From Sphingobium sp. SYK-6 (GTDB taxonomy: Bacteria; Pseudomonadota; Alphaproteobacteria; Sphingomonadales; Sphingomonadaceae), in assembly GCF_000283515.1 (NCBI RefSeq), contig NC_015976.1:124001-188000 (forward strand): a stretch of 64,000 nt of DNA, given 5' to 3'. Within the stretch, counting starts at the first letter, position 1. Each line of letters opens with the position of its first letter. Below, one piece after another: positions 46,777-56,974 of the stretch. The notes beneath the pieces are model-generated. The model was given only the letters and a program-made list of their open reading frames with translations. It had not been told where the DNA came from and did not search any database. A program made the position numbers and the translations under genes.

Positions 46777-48528
46777 TTATCCAGATTTCCTGAGCAGCCA
46801 GCCAATGCTCATGCCGCCGGCTCCGGCGACGGCATTGACCACCAGTTGCTGCGTGGGATGGGGTCGGCCATCGCCGTCCACCCACAGACTGTCTTCCACG
46901 GCCAGTTCGCCCGCCCCTACGCGGAACTGCCAGAGTGCGCCATTGGGCAGGCGCAGCAGCGCGCCCTGCCGGTCCGCCGTCAGGGTGGGCTCCACGTCCG
47001 TGCCGAGATGGAAGCGGATCGCGAGCGGGCATTCCGCGATCTTGCGTTTCCTCTCGACCGGCAGGAGCACGTCCTCGCCGCGCAGTTCCCGGCCATCGCC
47101 GCTGAGCATGAGAATGCGCCGGCACGTGAAGCCGAGACGGCGTGCATAGCCGTCATGCCCTACGTCCAGCCGGCTGCCCTGCTCGAGCTCGTGGCGCTCC
47201 AGCTCCACTTCCACCACGCCCTTGCCCAGCGTGCCGTCCGGCAGGATCGCCGTGGAGTTGCTGTCGTCCAGAACCAGGGTGCTGTGCGCGGCTGTGGTGC
47301 GAAGGCCCTGCGCCAGATCCGCAGGCAAGGTCGTGCCTGCCATCACGGCGCCGCCGCAATTGACGATGATGCGCGTGGGTCCGTCGGAAAGTTCGAATGC
47401 GCCCGTGGATGCGCAGCCGTTGCGGGCCAGCCGGGCAACCGGCGGCGGTGCCGCATCCACCTGGACGACCGCCTGCCCGGCGGCGAGGCGCTGATAGCCC
47501 CAGTCGCGCGCCTGACGCAGCGGCCGCGTCCGAATGCCCGAGGCCGCAACAATGGTCGTGATCCGCGAAGGGTCGATCGGTACGCCACCCTGCCAGCATC
47601 CCGGCGCGCCGTCTCCGTGCAGGATGCCGAGCAGCGCGGCCACGACGCGCTCCAGCGTCTGGTTCACGAAGGCCGGCATATCCTCGCGGCGGACATCATA
47701 GACGGCGCGAAGCATGGAGAGCAGCGTGATCGCCTCGATCTGCTCCATCGGCGAGCGCGAGATGATGCCGCCGTCGGCGTAGAAGGCGCCTTCCAGCGCC
47801 CGCTTGAGCCCTGCCTCGCCAAAGACGCGGCGCGGCTCGCCGCCCGGCAGCAGCAGACTGGCCGCAACGATGCCTGCCCAGGCGGTGACGCGGGCCAGAC
47901 CCATCGGCGCCTTGTCGGCGCCCCGATCGAGATGGCGAGCGGTACGGGCAATGCCATTGAGGACCAAGCTACGATAAACGAGATCGCCGCTCGACAGGAT
48001 CAGGGGCGAATAAGCGGTCCAGTGGAGAATCCGCCAGGCGGCATTGTCCACGCGCCAGGCCGGTTCGCTCGGGGTGGTGGCGTGCGCGTCCAGCCAGGCG
48101 CGCATCTGCGCCTCGGCCACCGGGACGGCATTGTCCCGGCTGGTTGCGGCAGCGAGATCGCGCAGCCAGCGGAAGCTGTGCAGATAATCGACGAATGCCT
48201 CCGGCTGGTCGATCTTCCGCCAGTCGAGCGCCGCAACCGGCTGCTTGATGCCCCGGAACAGGAAATAGCCGGCGCGCAATGCCTTGCCTGCGCGCGCGTC
48301 GCCGGGGATGACATCATCCGGAACGGCAAGCAGCTTGAGCGGATATTTTCCCTTCAGGCGCATGCTGTGGAACGGCGTCGCCCAGGTCATGCGGTAGAAA
48401 TGGTTGGCGAGACGCTGGGCCAGAGACACGCTTCGATCGTCCGAGAGGCGAATCAGCCGCTTGCCCTGTTCGATGCCCTCTTCCTCGGGCGGCTCCGGAA
48501 CGGGCGCGGGGCGAGGGCGCGCGCTCAT
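46777..48528 (-). CDS. Heparinase II/III family protein
   Basis: This 583-residue protein has an alpha-helical toroid in the first half (with [20 protein letters not shown]) and a beta-sandwich heparinase_II_III domain in the second half (about 360-570, with [19 protein letters not shown] and [15 protein letters not shown]). Such enzymes are polysaccharide lyases or proteins of unknown activity in cell-envelope metabolism. It lacks a signal peptide, so it should be cytoplasmic. It overlaps rpe by 4 bp (ATGA) and precedes purH by 9 bp. Its position between housekeeping genes is conserved in sphingomonads. Confidence 0.88.
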   Translation of the reverse strand: MSARPRPAPVPEPPEEEGIEQGKRLIRLSDDRSVSLAQRLANHFYRMTWATPFHSMRLKGKYPLKLLAVPDDVIPGDARAGKALRAGYFLFRGIKQPVAALDWRKIDQPEAFVDYLHSFRWLRDLAAATSRDNAVPVAEAQMRAWLDAHATTPSEPAWRVDNAAWRILHWTAYSPLILSSGDLVYRSLVLNGIARTARHLDRGADKAPMGLARVTAWAGIVAASLLLPGGEPRRVFGEAGLKRALEGAFYADGGIISRSPMEQIEAITLLSMLRAVYDVRREDMPAFVNQTLERVVAALLGILHGDGAPGCWQGGVPIDPSRITTIVAASGIRTRPLRQARDWGYQRLAAGQAVVQVDAAPPPVARLARNGCASTGAFELSDGPTRIIVNCGGAVMAGTTLPADLAQGLRTTAAHSTLVLDDSNSTAILPDGTLGKGVVEVELERHELEQGSRLDVGHDGYARRLGFTCRRILMLSGDGRELRGEDVLLPVERKRKIAECPLAIRFHLGTDVEPTLTADRQGALLRLPNGALWQFRVGAGELAVEDSLWVDGDGRPHPTQQLVVNAVAGAGGMSIGWLLRKSG

Positions 48529-49187
48529 GATCCGCGCAATCTCCGGATATTCTCCGCATAAGCGGACGGCCCTCCCCGGAACGTGGCTGTGCCGGCGACC
48601 AGCACGTCGGCGCCCGCCGCGATCGCGCGGGGTGCGGTATTCACGTCGATGCCGCCATCGACCTCGAGCGCGATTTCCCGGCCGGACTTGTCGATCGCCT
48701 TACGGACGGCCTCGATCTTGCGCAGCTGGCTGTCGATGAAGCTCTGGCCGCCGAAGCCCGGATTGACGCTCATTACCAGCACCAGGTCGATCTCATCCAT
48801 GAGATAGTCGAGCATCTTGGCTGGCGTGCCGGGATTGAGCGAGACCCCTGCCTTCTTTCCCAGCGCCTTGATCCGCTGGATCGTGCGATGGATGTGGGGG
48901 CCGGATTCCGGGTGGACGGTGATGACATCAGCACCCGCCTCCGCAAAGGCATCCAGAAATGGATCGACCGGCGAGATCATCAGGTGGACGTCGAAAGTCT
49001 TGGCGCTGTGCGGCCGGAGCGCCTTCACCACCATCGGCCCGATCGTGATGTTGGGAACGAAATGGCCGTCCATGACGTCGACATGGATCCAGTCCGCGCC
49101 CGCCTCGTCAATTGCGCGCACTTCTTCGCCCAGCCGCGCGAAATCGGCCGAGAGGATCGAGGGCGCAATACGGATGGATGGCACCAT
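48525..49187 (-). CDS. rpe: Ribulose-phosphate 3-epimerase
   Basis: Rpe interconverts ribulose 5-phosphate and xylulose 5-phosphate in the pentose phosphate pathway. The 220-residue TIM barrel is complete: [17 protein letters not shown] at the start, [17 protein letters not shown] with catalytic Asp, [31 protein letters not shown], and [20 protein letters not shown] with the second Asp. ATG 49187 is close to the rsmB stop (110 bp) and the gene overlaps the heparinase-like gene. Confidence 0.97.
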   Translation of the reverse strand: MVPSIRIAPSILSADFARLGEEVRAIDEAGADWIHVDVMDGHFVPNITIGPMVVKALRPHSAKTFDVHLMISPVDPFLDAFAEAGADVITVHPESGPHIHRTIQRIKALGKKAGVSLNPGTPAKMLDYLMDEIDLVLVMSVNPGFGGQSFIDSQLRKIEAVRKAIDKSGREIALEVDGGIDVNTAPRAIAAGADVLVAGTATFRGGPSAYAENIRRLRGS

Positions 49188-49297
49188 GGCTGTCGCTTAG
49201 CCCTGCGATTCGGCCAGCGCAACCGGTCGGGGGATAAAGTTGTGGATGGATTGGCCGGAATGGCCGCACCTGGCTCGCTACGGGACAGGATGTCGCT

Positions 49298-50599
49298 TCA
49301 GAATCGCTCCATCAGCGTCATGAAGAAGCCATCCAGTCCGCCCGTTTCGGCCAGTTGGCCGGGCAGGGTGCGCACGCGGCCGGAGGCGGTTTCGGCAAGT
49401 CCCGCCGGCAGGACGCCCGCTGCTATGGCGCGCGGGCGCATGTCGCTTCGCTTCACCAGCAGGGCGTCGACCTGCGCTTCGCCTTCCGCCCGTTCGAGCG
49501 AGCAGGTTGCATAGACCATCCTGCCGCCCGGCTTCAGCCAGCCCGCAGCGCGATCCAGCAGCGTGGCCTGGATTTCCGTCATTTCGGCGATCTGCCTCGG
49601 GCCCACGCGGTGGAGCACGTCGGGATGGCGGCGGAAGATGCCTGTGGCGCTACACGGCGCGTCGAGCAGAATGCCGTCGACCGGCACGGTGGGCTTCCAG
49701 GTCAGCAGATCGGCTTCCACCACCTCGGCGGAAAGGGCCGTGCGCTGCAGATTGGCGCGCAACCGCTCCACGCGGCGGCGCGACTGATCGACGGCGATCA
49801 CGTGCCAGCCGGCGGCGACCAGCTGCATCGCCTTGCCGCCTGGCGCCGCGCACAAATCCAGCATCAGCCGGCCCTCGCCGGCCCCCAGCAGCCGGGCCGG
49901 CAGGGATGCCGCAAGATTCTGCACCCACCACGCGCCTTCACCAAGACCGGGCAGTGATGCGACGTCGGTCTCCGCGGGCAGGCGGACATGGCCCGGGAGA
50001 AGCGAGATGCCGCCAAGCCGCTCTGTCCATTCCGCGGTGGTAGCGGCATCGCGCAGGGAGAGGTCCAGGGGTGGGCGCACGGCCATCGCTTCCCGCGCCG
50101 CTGCGACCATAGCCTCGCCCCATGCGGCGCCCCAGCGCGCGTCCACCGGCGCCGGCAGCGCGGGCGGAGTGGGAAGGTGGAGGTCTCGCTTCAGCAAGGC
50201 GCTCAGCACGCCATGGACCAGCTTGCGCGGGCCTCCGTCGACCAGCGGCAAGGCGGTCGCAACAACGGCATGGTGCGGAGTCTGGAGCAGCAGGGCCTGC
50301 GCCAAAGCCAGCCGCAGCACCATGCGCGCCTTGGCGTCGTCCGGCAGGGTCTGCCGTGTCGCGCTGTCGATCAGCGCGTCGAGATCAGGCAGGTGGCGCA
50401 GCGTGACGGCGGTAATGTTGTGCGCGAACGCCCGGTCTGCCGGCAGGGCGATGTCCCGGGTCGCCGTCGCCAGCGCCTGTTCGAGCGGCATGCCTCGCCG
50501 CAGCACGGCATCGAGCAGCCGCAATGCCGCGCGCCGGGCCGGGAAGCCGGCCGGTTCGTCCTTGTGCCCTGTCGGGCCTTTCTGGGTGGGTCTGGTCAT
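49298..50599 (-). CDS. rsmB: 16S rRNA (cytosine-967-C5)-methyltransferase-like RsmB
   Basis: This 433-residue RNA m5C methyltransferase has an N-terminal NusB-like domain (about 15-145, AALRLLDAVLRRGMPLEQAL), the SAM-binding motif LDLCAAPGGKAMQL, and the two catalytic cysteines in DAPCSATGIFRRHPD and YATCSLERAEGE. It methylates 16S rRNA; C967 is assumed from E. coli RsmB. ATG 50599 (MTRPTQKGP) is the first plausible start; the upstream open codons overlap the intergenic region. It is the first gene of the leftward operon to purH. Confidence 0.93.
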   Translation of the reverse strand: MTRPTQKGPTGHKDEPAGFPARRAALRLLDAVLRRGMPLEQALATATRDIALPADRAFAHNITAVTLRHLPDLDALIDSATRQTLPDDAKARMVLRLALAQALLLQTPHHAVVATALPLVDGGPRKLVHGVLSALLKRDLHLPTPPALPAPVDARWGAAWGEAMVAAAREAMAVRPPLDLSLRDAATTAEWTERLGGISLLPGHVRLPAETDVASLPGLGEGAWWVQNLAASLPARLLGAGEGRLMLDLCAAPGGKAMQLVAAGWHVIAVDQSRRRVERLRANLQRTALSAEVVEADLLTWKPTVPVDGILLDAPCSATGIFRRHPDVLHRVGPRQIAEMTEIQATLLDRAAGWLKPGGRMVYATCSLERAEGEAQVDALLVKRSDMRPRAIAAGVLPAGLAETASGRVRTLPGQLAETGGLDGFFMTLMERF

Positions 50600-50693
50600 G
50601 AGGGGCGGCCTATAGCAGCGATGAGCGACTTTGGACCCCCGAATATCGCCCGACCGGCATCGGGACCGCGCGTGCCCCGAACCGGTGCTGGCC

Positions 50694-51857
50694 TCAGCGC
50701 GGCCAGACCGGCGGGCCCGCCAGCAAATGAGGCCCCGCATCGCGCGCCCGTCCGCAGCCGGTGAGGGCGAGGCCGGCGCGCAGTTCCGTCGCCATCTGCG
50801 CCAGCATTCGCGAGACCGCTTCCTCGCCGCCCGCCGCCAGCGCGAAGGCCCAGGGGCGGCCGATCATTACGCCTTTCGCGCCGAGCGCGAGCATGCGCAG
50901 GATGTCGAGCCCGTTGCGAACCCCGCCATCGGCAAGCACCGTGAGTCGTTCTCCCACCGCCGCGGCAATCGCTGGCAGGGCTTCGGCGGTGCCTGTCGTG
51001 GCATCGAGCTGGCGTCCGCCATGATTGGAGACGACGAGTCCATCCGCTCCGATATCCGCGGCGCGGCGCGCATCCTCCGGATCCATGATGCCCTTGAGCA
51101 CCAGCGGCCCGTCCCAATGGCTGCGGATGAACTCAAGGTCCTTCCAGGTCACGGACGGATCGAAATTGCGCCCGCTCCAGCTCAGGAAGTCGTTGAGCCG
51201 GACATTGCCCTTCATGATCGGCACCAGATTGCCCAGCGTATGCGGCTTTCCGCGAAGGCCGACGTCCAGGGCCCAATGCGGGTGGCTGAGAATCTGCGTC
51301 CAGCGCCGCCACTGGCCTGTGAGGCCGGGGGGGCCGGAGAGGCCCGAGCGCTGGTCCCGCCAGCGCGGTCCGGGTACGGGCAGGTCGACCGTCATGAACA
51401 GCACCGGGCAGCCAGCCCCCTTCGCGCGCGCAAGCAGGTCCATGACGAAGCCGCGATCCTTGGCGACATAGAGCTGGAACCAGAAGGGCGCCGGAGTTGC
51501 GTTCATCACCTCGTCGATCGAGCAGAGCGCGACCGTCGACATGACGAACGGCACGCCATTGGCCTGCGCGGCCCGAGCCGCCTGGATCTCGCCCCGCCGG
51601 CGCAGCATCCCGCCCATGCCGACCGGTGCGAGCATCAGGGGCATGTCGAGCCGGTGACCGAACAGGTCGGTGGACAGGTCCGCTTCCGAAACATCGTTGA
51701 GCACGCGCTGCCGGAGCGCCACGGCGCGCACGGCGGCGGCATTGCGCGCCAGCGCGACCTGATCGAAACTGCCCCCGTCGACATAATCGAACAGGAAGCG
51801 GGGCAGGCGCCGTCGCGCGGCATCGCGCAGATCCGTGAAGCTGTGCGGCCAGACCAT
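50694..51857 (-). CDS. FMN-dependent alpha-hydroxyacid oxidase/dehydrogenase (LldD-like)
   Basis: This 387-residue FMN TIM barrel has the motif SNHGGRQLDATTGT with the catalytic His and adjacent Arg, DYVDGGSFDQVALARN near the start and LADGGVRNGLDILRMLALGAKGV at the FMN phosphate. This matches L-lactate dehydrogenase, glycolate oxidase and (S)-mandelate dehydrogenase; the choice cannot be made from sequence inspection. There is no lactate permease or regulator beside it. It is transcribed alone, with 94 bp to rsmB and 198 bp to dnaE2. Confidence 0.88.
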   Translation of the reverse strand: MVWPHSFTDLRDAARRRLPRFLFDYVDGGSFDQVALARNAAAVRAVALRQRVLNDVSEADLSTDLFGHRLDMPLMLAPVGMGGMLRRRGEIQAARAAQANGVPFVMSTVALCSIDEVMNATPAPFWFQLYVAKDRGFVMDLLARAKGAGCPVLFMTVDLPVPGPRWRDQRSGLSGPPGLTGQWRRWTQILSHPHWALDVGLRGKPHTLGNLVPIMKGNVRLNDFLSWSGRNFDPSVTWKDLEFIRSHWDGPLVLKGIMDPEDARRAADIGADGLVVSNHGGRQLDATTGTAEALPAIAAAVGERLTVLADGGVRNGLDILRMLALGAKGVMIGRPWAFALAAGGEEAVSRMLAQMATELRAGLALTGCGRARDAGPHLLAGPPVWPR

Positions 51858-52055
51858 CTCAGGCGTTGTCCCGGCCGTGAAGGATGGAGGCGCAGGAAGC
51901 TGGCGTGCTGTTCATGGTCATCCTCTCGTCTCTTCACCCGGTCCGGATGAACCGTGGCTCGCGAAGCCCGGTGTCATAACGGCAAGAGATGCGGACAGCT
52001 AGCTTCCTATCTTTGGCGGCAGGGGCAGCTGTTGGGATTCCGGCGATTTTCCGCC

Positions 52056-55000
52056 TCAATGAAAGTCCCGCGAGCGCGGCAACAGTCGGACGTTGCGGGG
52101 ATGCTGCGCCATGCGCTGCGGCGCCTTGTGGCGGGGATGCTGCGGATGGAGGAAGACGTCGGCACGGCTGAGCTGGGCACGCGGCTCGTGCAACGCCGAC
52201 AGATGACCAAGCAGGTCGCTCCTGTCGATGATACGGCTCGCCATGACATGGAGAACACCCTCCCGGCTGCGCTGCAGCTCGCCATCGACGATCATCAGTC
52301 GCGCCGCCATGACCTCGCGCCGATAGCGCTCGAAGCGGCGTGCCCAGATCACGATATTGGCAATGGCCTCCTCATCCTCCAGCGTGACGAAGATGGCATT
52401 GCCCTTGCCGGGCCGCTGGCGCACCAGCACGATGCCGCCCGTGCGGACATGCGCGCCGGCCTTCGCGTCGCGCAGCGCGATGCAGGGGAGCGCACCTTCA
52501 GCGGCAAGGAATGGCCGCAGCAGGGCCATGGGATGCGCCTTCAGGGACAGGCGATGCGTCTGATAGTCCGCCGCGACCTGTTCGCCCAGCGCCATGGGCC
52601 GCAGCGCAACGGCCGGTTCCTCACCCAGTTCGCGTGCGCGGGCAGCCGCGAAAAGCGGCAGCTCGTCGGTTGGCGTGCGCCGCGCTTCCCACAGTGCCTC
52701 GCGCCGGCCATGCCCCAGCGAGCGCATGGCATCGGCATCCGCCAGCAGATGCAGCGCGCGGGACGGCAGGCCTGCCCGCCGCGCGAGATCCTCCACATTC
52801 GCGAACGCGCCTTCCGCGCGTGCCGCGGCGATGGCGTGGCCCCATTCTTCCCGGAAGCTGCCGATCTGGCGGAAGCCGAGACGCAGGGCGAGGGCGGAGG
52901 CGCTCGCGCCCGGCCCGTTCTCCAGCCCATTATCCCAGTCACTGGCATTCACGTCGATCGGGCGCACCGCGACGCCATGCTCAATGGCATCGCGGACAAG
53001 CTGGGCCGGCGCGTAAAAGCCCATGGGCTGGGAATTGAGCAGCGCGCAGGTGAACACGGCGGGCTGATGGCACTTGATCCATGCCGAGACATAGACGAGC
53101 CGCGCGAAACTCTGCGCGTGGCTCTCCGGAAAGCCATAGGAACCGAAACCCTCGATCTGCCTGAAACAGCGCTCGGCGAAATCGCGCTCATAGCCACGCG
53201 CGACCATGCCGCCGACCAGCTTGTCCCGATAGCGATCGATGGTGCCGAGATTGCGGAATGTGGCCATGGCGCGGCGCAGGCCATTGGCTTCGTCATTGCT
53301 GAAGCCCGCGGCCGTGATGGCAAGTTTCATCGCCTGTTCCTGAAAGAGCGGGACGCCGAATGTCTTGCCGAGCACGTCATGGAGTTCATTCGGGTCGTGC
53401 GGCGGGTGCGGCGCGGGATAATCGACCGGCTCCTCCCCGCAGCGGCGGCGCAGATAGGGATGCACCATGTCTCCCTCGATGGGGCCGGGACGGACAATGG
53501 CCACCTGCACGACGAGGTCATAGAGGTTGCGCGGCTTCAGGCGCGGCAGCATGTTCATCTGCGCCCGGCTCTCGACCTGAAAGACGCCGATGCTGTCACC
53601 GGTGCACAGCATGTCATAGACAGCCTCGTCGTCCGACCGGAGGTCGATCTCCAGGCTGTGGTCGCCCAGGCCATGCCGGCGCATCAGCTCATAGCTCTTT
53701 GCGATGCAGGTGAGCATGCCGAGCGCCAGGACATCCACCTTCATCAGGCCAAGCGCGTCGATATCGTCCTTGTCCCATTCGATGAAAGTGCGGTTGTCCA
53801 TCGCGGCATTGTGAATCGGCACCAGCTCATCGAGCCGGCCCTGCGTCAGCACGAACCCGCCGACATGCTGCGAGAGATGGCGTGGCAGGTTGAGGATGCG
53901 CTGCACGAAATCGTTGAGCCGCGCGATCTCGGGATTGTCAGGGTCCAGCCCCGCCTCGACGACGCGCTTCCTCTCATAGGATGCCGCGTAACTGCCCCAG
54001 ACGGTGCTCGCCATATGCGCCGTCACATCCTCGCTGAGGCCCAATGCCTTGCCCACCTCACGCACCGCGCTGCGGGGGCGGTAATGAATGACGGTCGCAG
54101 CAATGCCGGCGCGCGCGCGGCCATAGCGCCGGTAAATATACTGGATCACTTCCTCGCGGCGCTCATGCTCGAAATCGATGTCGATGTCCGGCGGCTCTCC
54201 CCGCTCGGCGGACAGGAAGCGGGAGAAGAGCAAGCGGTGCTCGGATGGATCGACCGAGGTGACCCCCAGCAGGAAGCAGACGATGCTGTTCGCCGCGCTG
54301 CCGCGGCCCTGGCAGAGAATGGGCGGCTTCTGCGCCCGGGCGAAGCGGACGAGATCATGCACTGTCAGGAAATAATGCGCATAAGCGCGATCCCGAATGA
54401 GCGCGAATTCCTCGGCGATGCGTTTCCTCACATCCTCCGGCAGATCCGCCCCATAGCGCTTGTGCGCTTCCTCCATGACGAGATGTTCCAGCCACTGCTG
54501 CGCATCCCAGCCGAAGGGCACGGGCTCGTGCGGATATTCGTAGCGCAGCTCTTCCAGCCGGAAGCCGACGCGGCGCGCGAACGCCTCCACCTGCAGCATG
54601 GCGTCCGGGCAGGCGGCGAACAGGCGCAGCATTTCCGCCGGGGGCTTCAGGTGCCGCTCGGCATTGGCATGCAGCACCCGTCCGGCTTCCCGCACGGTCG
54701 TGCGCAGGCGGATGGCGGTCATGACATCCTGCAGGGGGCGGTCTTCCGGTGCAGCATAGAGCGCATCATTGAGCGCGATGAGCGGCACGCCCGAGGCGCG
54801 GGCGAGCGCCTGCGCACGCGCGAGCCGCCGCGCGTCCCGCCCCTCGCGATTCATCATGGCGCCGAGCCAGACCCGACCCGGCGCGGCGGCGGCAAGGCGG
54901 TGCAGCAAAAGCGATGTTGCGGCTTCGCCGCCAAATTGCTGCGGCAGGACGATCAGCAGCAGATCCTCGCTATGCATGAGCAGATCATCGAGGCGCAGGT

Positions 55001-55358
55001 CGCATTCCCCCTTCTTCGCGCGAAGATTGCCGGTGCTGAGCAGCCGGGTGAGGCGGCCCCAGCCATGGCGCGTGGCGGGATAGGCAAGAATGTCATCCGT
55101 CCCGTCCGCAAAGACGAGGCGTGCACCCGCGAGGAGGCAGAAGGCCTCCGGCACGGCCTCGCCCTCTTCGCGCAGGCGATCGAGCGCGATCTTGGCGCGC
55201 ACCACGCCGGCCACCGTGTTGCGATCCGCAAGGCCGATACCGCGATGGCCCAGCGCCACGGCCCGCGCGACCATTTCAGCCGGCGCGCAGGCCCCGTGCA
55301 GGAAGCTGTACGCGCTTGCGCAGCCCAGCTCGACATAGAAGGGCACGTCCGCCGTCAT
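52056..55358 (-). CDS. dnaE2: Error-prone DNA polymerase DnaE2
   Basis: DnaE2 is the catalytic polymerase of the ImuA-ImuB-DnaE2 mutasome that bypasses damaged DNA during the SOS response. The 1100-residue protein has the PHP domain at the start (VPFYVELGCASAYSFLHGAC), the polymerase core with acidic residues in EPPDIDIDFEHERREEV near residue 390, FGVPLFQEQAMKLAI, and an OB fold near the end, finishing in NVRLLPRSRDFH. ATG 55358 overlaps the imuB stop by 4 bp (ATGA), which fixes the start. It has no sign of frame damage. Confidence 0.96.
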   Translation of the reverse strand: MTADVPFYVELGCASAYSFLHGACAPAEMVARAVALGHRGIGLADRNTVAGVVRAKIALDRLREEGEAVPEAFCLLAGARLVFADGTDDILAYPATRHGWGRLTRLLSTGNLRAKKGECDLRLDDLLMHSEDLLLIVLPQQFGGEAATSLLLHRLAAAAPGRVWLGAMMNREGRDARRLARAQALARASGVPLIALNDALYAAPEDRPLQDVMTAIRLRTTVREAGRVLHANAERHLKPPAEMLRLFAACPDAMLQVEAFARRVGFRLEELRYEYPHEPVPFGWDAQQWLEHLVMEEAHKRYGADLPEDVRKRIAEEFALIRDRAYAHYFLTVHDLVRFARAQKPPILCQGRGSAANSIVCFLLGVTSVDPSEHRLLFSRFLSAERGEPPDIDIDFEHERREEVIQYIYRRYGRARAGIAATVIHYRPRSAVREVGKALGLSEDVTAHMASTVWGSYAASYERKRVVEAGLDPDNPEIARLNDFVQRILNLPRHLSQHVGGFVLTQGRLDELVPIHNAAMDNRTFIEWDKDDIDALGLMKVDVLALGMLTCIAKSYELMRRHGLGDHSLEIDLRSDDEAVYDMLCTGDSIGVFQVESRAQMNMLPRLKPRNLYDLVVQVAIVRPGPIEGDMVHPYLRRRCGEEPVDYPAPHPPHDPNELHDVLGKTFGVPLFQEQAMKLAITAAGFSNDEANGLRRAMATFRNLGTIDRYRDKLVGGMVARGYERDFAERCFRQIEGFGSYGFPESHAQSFARLVYVSAWIKCHQPAVFTCALLNSQPMGFYAPAQLVRDAIEHGVAVRPIDVNASDWDNGLENGPGASASALALRLGFRQIGSFREEWGHAIAAARAEGAFANVEDLARRAGLPSRALHLLADADAMRSLGHGRREALWEARRTPTDELPLFAAARARELGEEPAVALRPMALGEQVAADYQTHRLSLKAHPMALLRPFLAAEGALPCIALRDAKAGAHVRTGGIVLVRQRPGKGNAIFVTLEDEEAIANIVIWARRFERYRREVMAARLMIVDGELQRSREGVLHVMASRIIDRSDLLGHLSALHEPRAQLSRADVFLHPQHPRHKAPQRMAQHPRNVRLLPRSRDFH

Positions 55359-56974
55359 GCGAACAATCCGTGGAGATACCAGAGCGGCGAGACGGCCTCT
55401 CGTCCGTAAAGGCCATGGCAAAAGACCCAGAAACGGCGCCCCGCCGCATCCTCCACGCGGTAATAATCGCGCGTGAGGCCGGGGTCCGTGGCATGACCTT
55501 CCGGCCGGCGCCACCATTCCGGCGCGATCCGCTCGGGGCCTTCCTGCCGGGCGATGTGATGCACCGCGCCGCGCCAGCGGAACTGGCGCGGGGGTCCATC
55601 CGGCACCTGGGCGATCACGTCGATGCGCTCGGGCGGATCGAGCAGGCTGATCGGCCGTAGCGGTGGCTCGCCGGGCTGCGGTCTGGCCCATGGCCGCGGC
55701 GGGGAGGATGCCGGCGCCAGCCGCGTCGCGCGCTCGGGCACATGCGTTTCGCGGGGAGCGAGGCGGCGGAAGCGGCCCGGCCCGGCCCGCACGCCCAGCC
55801 GGTCAAGCAGGGCGGAGAGGTCGGACGCCTTCACCGGATCGCTCTCCAGCCCGCCCTGCTCGGCATCGTGCGCCTCGGCATGCGGCACGGCAAGGCGCAC
55901 GAGATCGAAGCCGAAGCCCGGGTCGAGCGGATCGGCCAACGTCGCGATCCGCTCGTCGAACAGGCGGAGCACCACGGCGGGGTCGCGCACCGGTTGCCCG
56001 GTTTCCACGACGAGATCGCGCATCGCCCCATCGCTGCGATAAAGCCGGACCGCGAAGGCGCGGCCGCCCTGATGCCGGTTGCGCAGCATTTCGCAGACTT
56101 CGGCCAGCAGGTCCGCCAGGATCGCCATGACCGTCTCGACCCGCGCTATTGGCTCGGGGAAGCGACGCTGGGCATGGATGGCGGGCGGCAGGCGCCGGGG
56201 CGTGATGCGGCTGTCGGTGTGCCCGAGCAGGCGGTCCAGTGCATCGACCATGGCAGCCCCGAAACGCGCCGCAAGAGGCGCGCGCGGCAGTCCGGCCAGA
56301 TCGCCGATGTTCGTGAAGCCCGCCCGGCGCAGCGCCAGCGCGACATCGGGATCGAGCCGCAAGGCCAGCAGCGGCAAATGGCGAACGGCTTCGGCCTCGT
56401 CCTCGTAGCGGCGTTCTCCCAGACGTGCCAGTGCCAGCGCCGCCTCGGGGGTTGCGGCCCGGGCGACACGCACGCGCAGGTCCCACGCACGCATGAAGTC
56501 CCGCGCCTCGCGCGCGAGGCTCGCCTCGTCGCCGAAGAGATGCGCACAGCCGGCAACATCCAGCACCAGCGCATCGGGCGGATCGATCGCGACCATGGGC
56601 GTGAAGCGGTCGCACAGGTCCGCCAGATGCTCCAGCAACCGCATCTCGCCGTCCGGATCATGCGGCACGGCCCGGAGTGCGGGCAGCCGCGCCCGCGCAT
56701 CGGCCAGCATCATCCCCGGCTCCAGCCCGAGCGCCAGTGCGTCCGCGTCCAGTGCCAGCAGGCGATGGGCGCCGCGTTGCAGGGTGACGAAGACCAGCGG
56801 CGGCTCTTCCGCCATGCCGGACGATCCGAGGGGAGAAGTCGCGTCAGACGGCGATGCGCCAGCCGCCGTCATTCCCGGCATCGCGCGCGCTTCCCGCATC
56901 CGGAACAGATCCGCTGCCAGGAAGGGGAAAGCGAGAGCCAGGAAGCGCCGCCGGCCTGAAACAGGCTGCTTCAT
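55355..56974 (-). CDS. imuB: ImuB, catalytically degenerate Y-family polymerase of the mutasome
   Basis: ImuB is a Y-family polymerase homologue that lacks catalytic carboxylates and links DnaE2 to the beta clamp. The 539-residue protein starts SGRRRFLALAFPFLAADLFR. The first-strand D of active Y-family enzymes is replaced here, the little-finger region lies near 280-400, and a long low-complexity C-terminal tail follows. A possible clamp-binding stretch is not obvious. ATG 56974 overlaps the imuA coding sequence by 131 bp, a large but typical overlap in this group; the next gene overlaps by ATGA. Confidence 0.93.
   Translation of the reverse strand: MKQPVSGRRRFLALAFPFLAADLFRMREARAMPGMTAAGASPSDATSPLGSSGMAEEPPLVFVTLQRGAHRLLALDADALALGLEPGMMLADARARLPALRAVPHDPDGEMRLLEHLADLCDRFTPMVAIDPPDALVLDVAGCAHLFGDEASLAREARDFMRAWDLRVRVARAATPEAALALARLGERRYEDEAEAVRHLPLLALRLDPDVALALRRAGFTNIGDLAGLPRAPLAARFGAAMVDALDRLLGHTDSRITPRRLPPAIHAQRRFPEPIARVETVMAILADLLAEVCEMLRNRHQGGRAFAVRLYRSDGAMRDLVVETGQPVRDPAVVLRLFDERIATLADPLDPGFGFDLVRLAVPHAEAHDAEQGGLESDPVKASDLSALLDRLGVRAGPGRFRRLAPRETHVPERATRLAPASSPPRPWARPQPGEPPLRPISLLDPPERIDVIAQVPDGPPRQFRWRGAVHHIARQEGPERIAPEWWRRPEGHATDPGLTRDYYRVEDAAGRRFWVFCHGLYGREAVSPLWYLHGLFA

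Noticed and set aside
51954-55409. A frame of over 1000 codons on the plus strand through dnaE2
   Set aside because: It is the antisense of a complete dnaE2 gene with conserved motifs, so it is a shadow.
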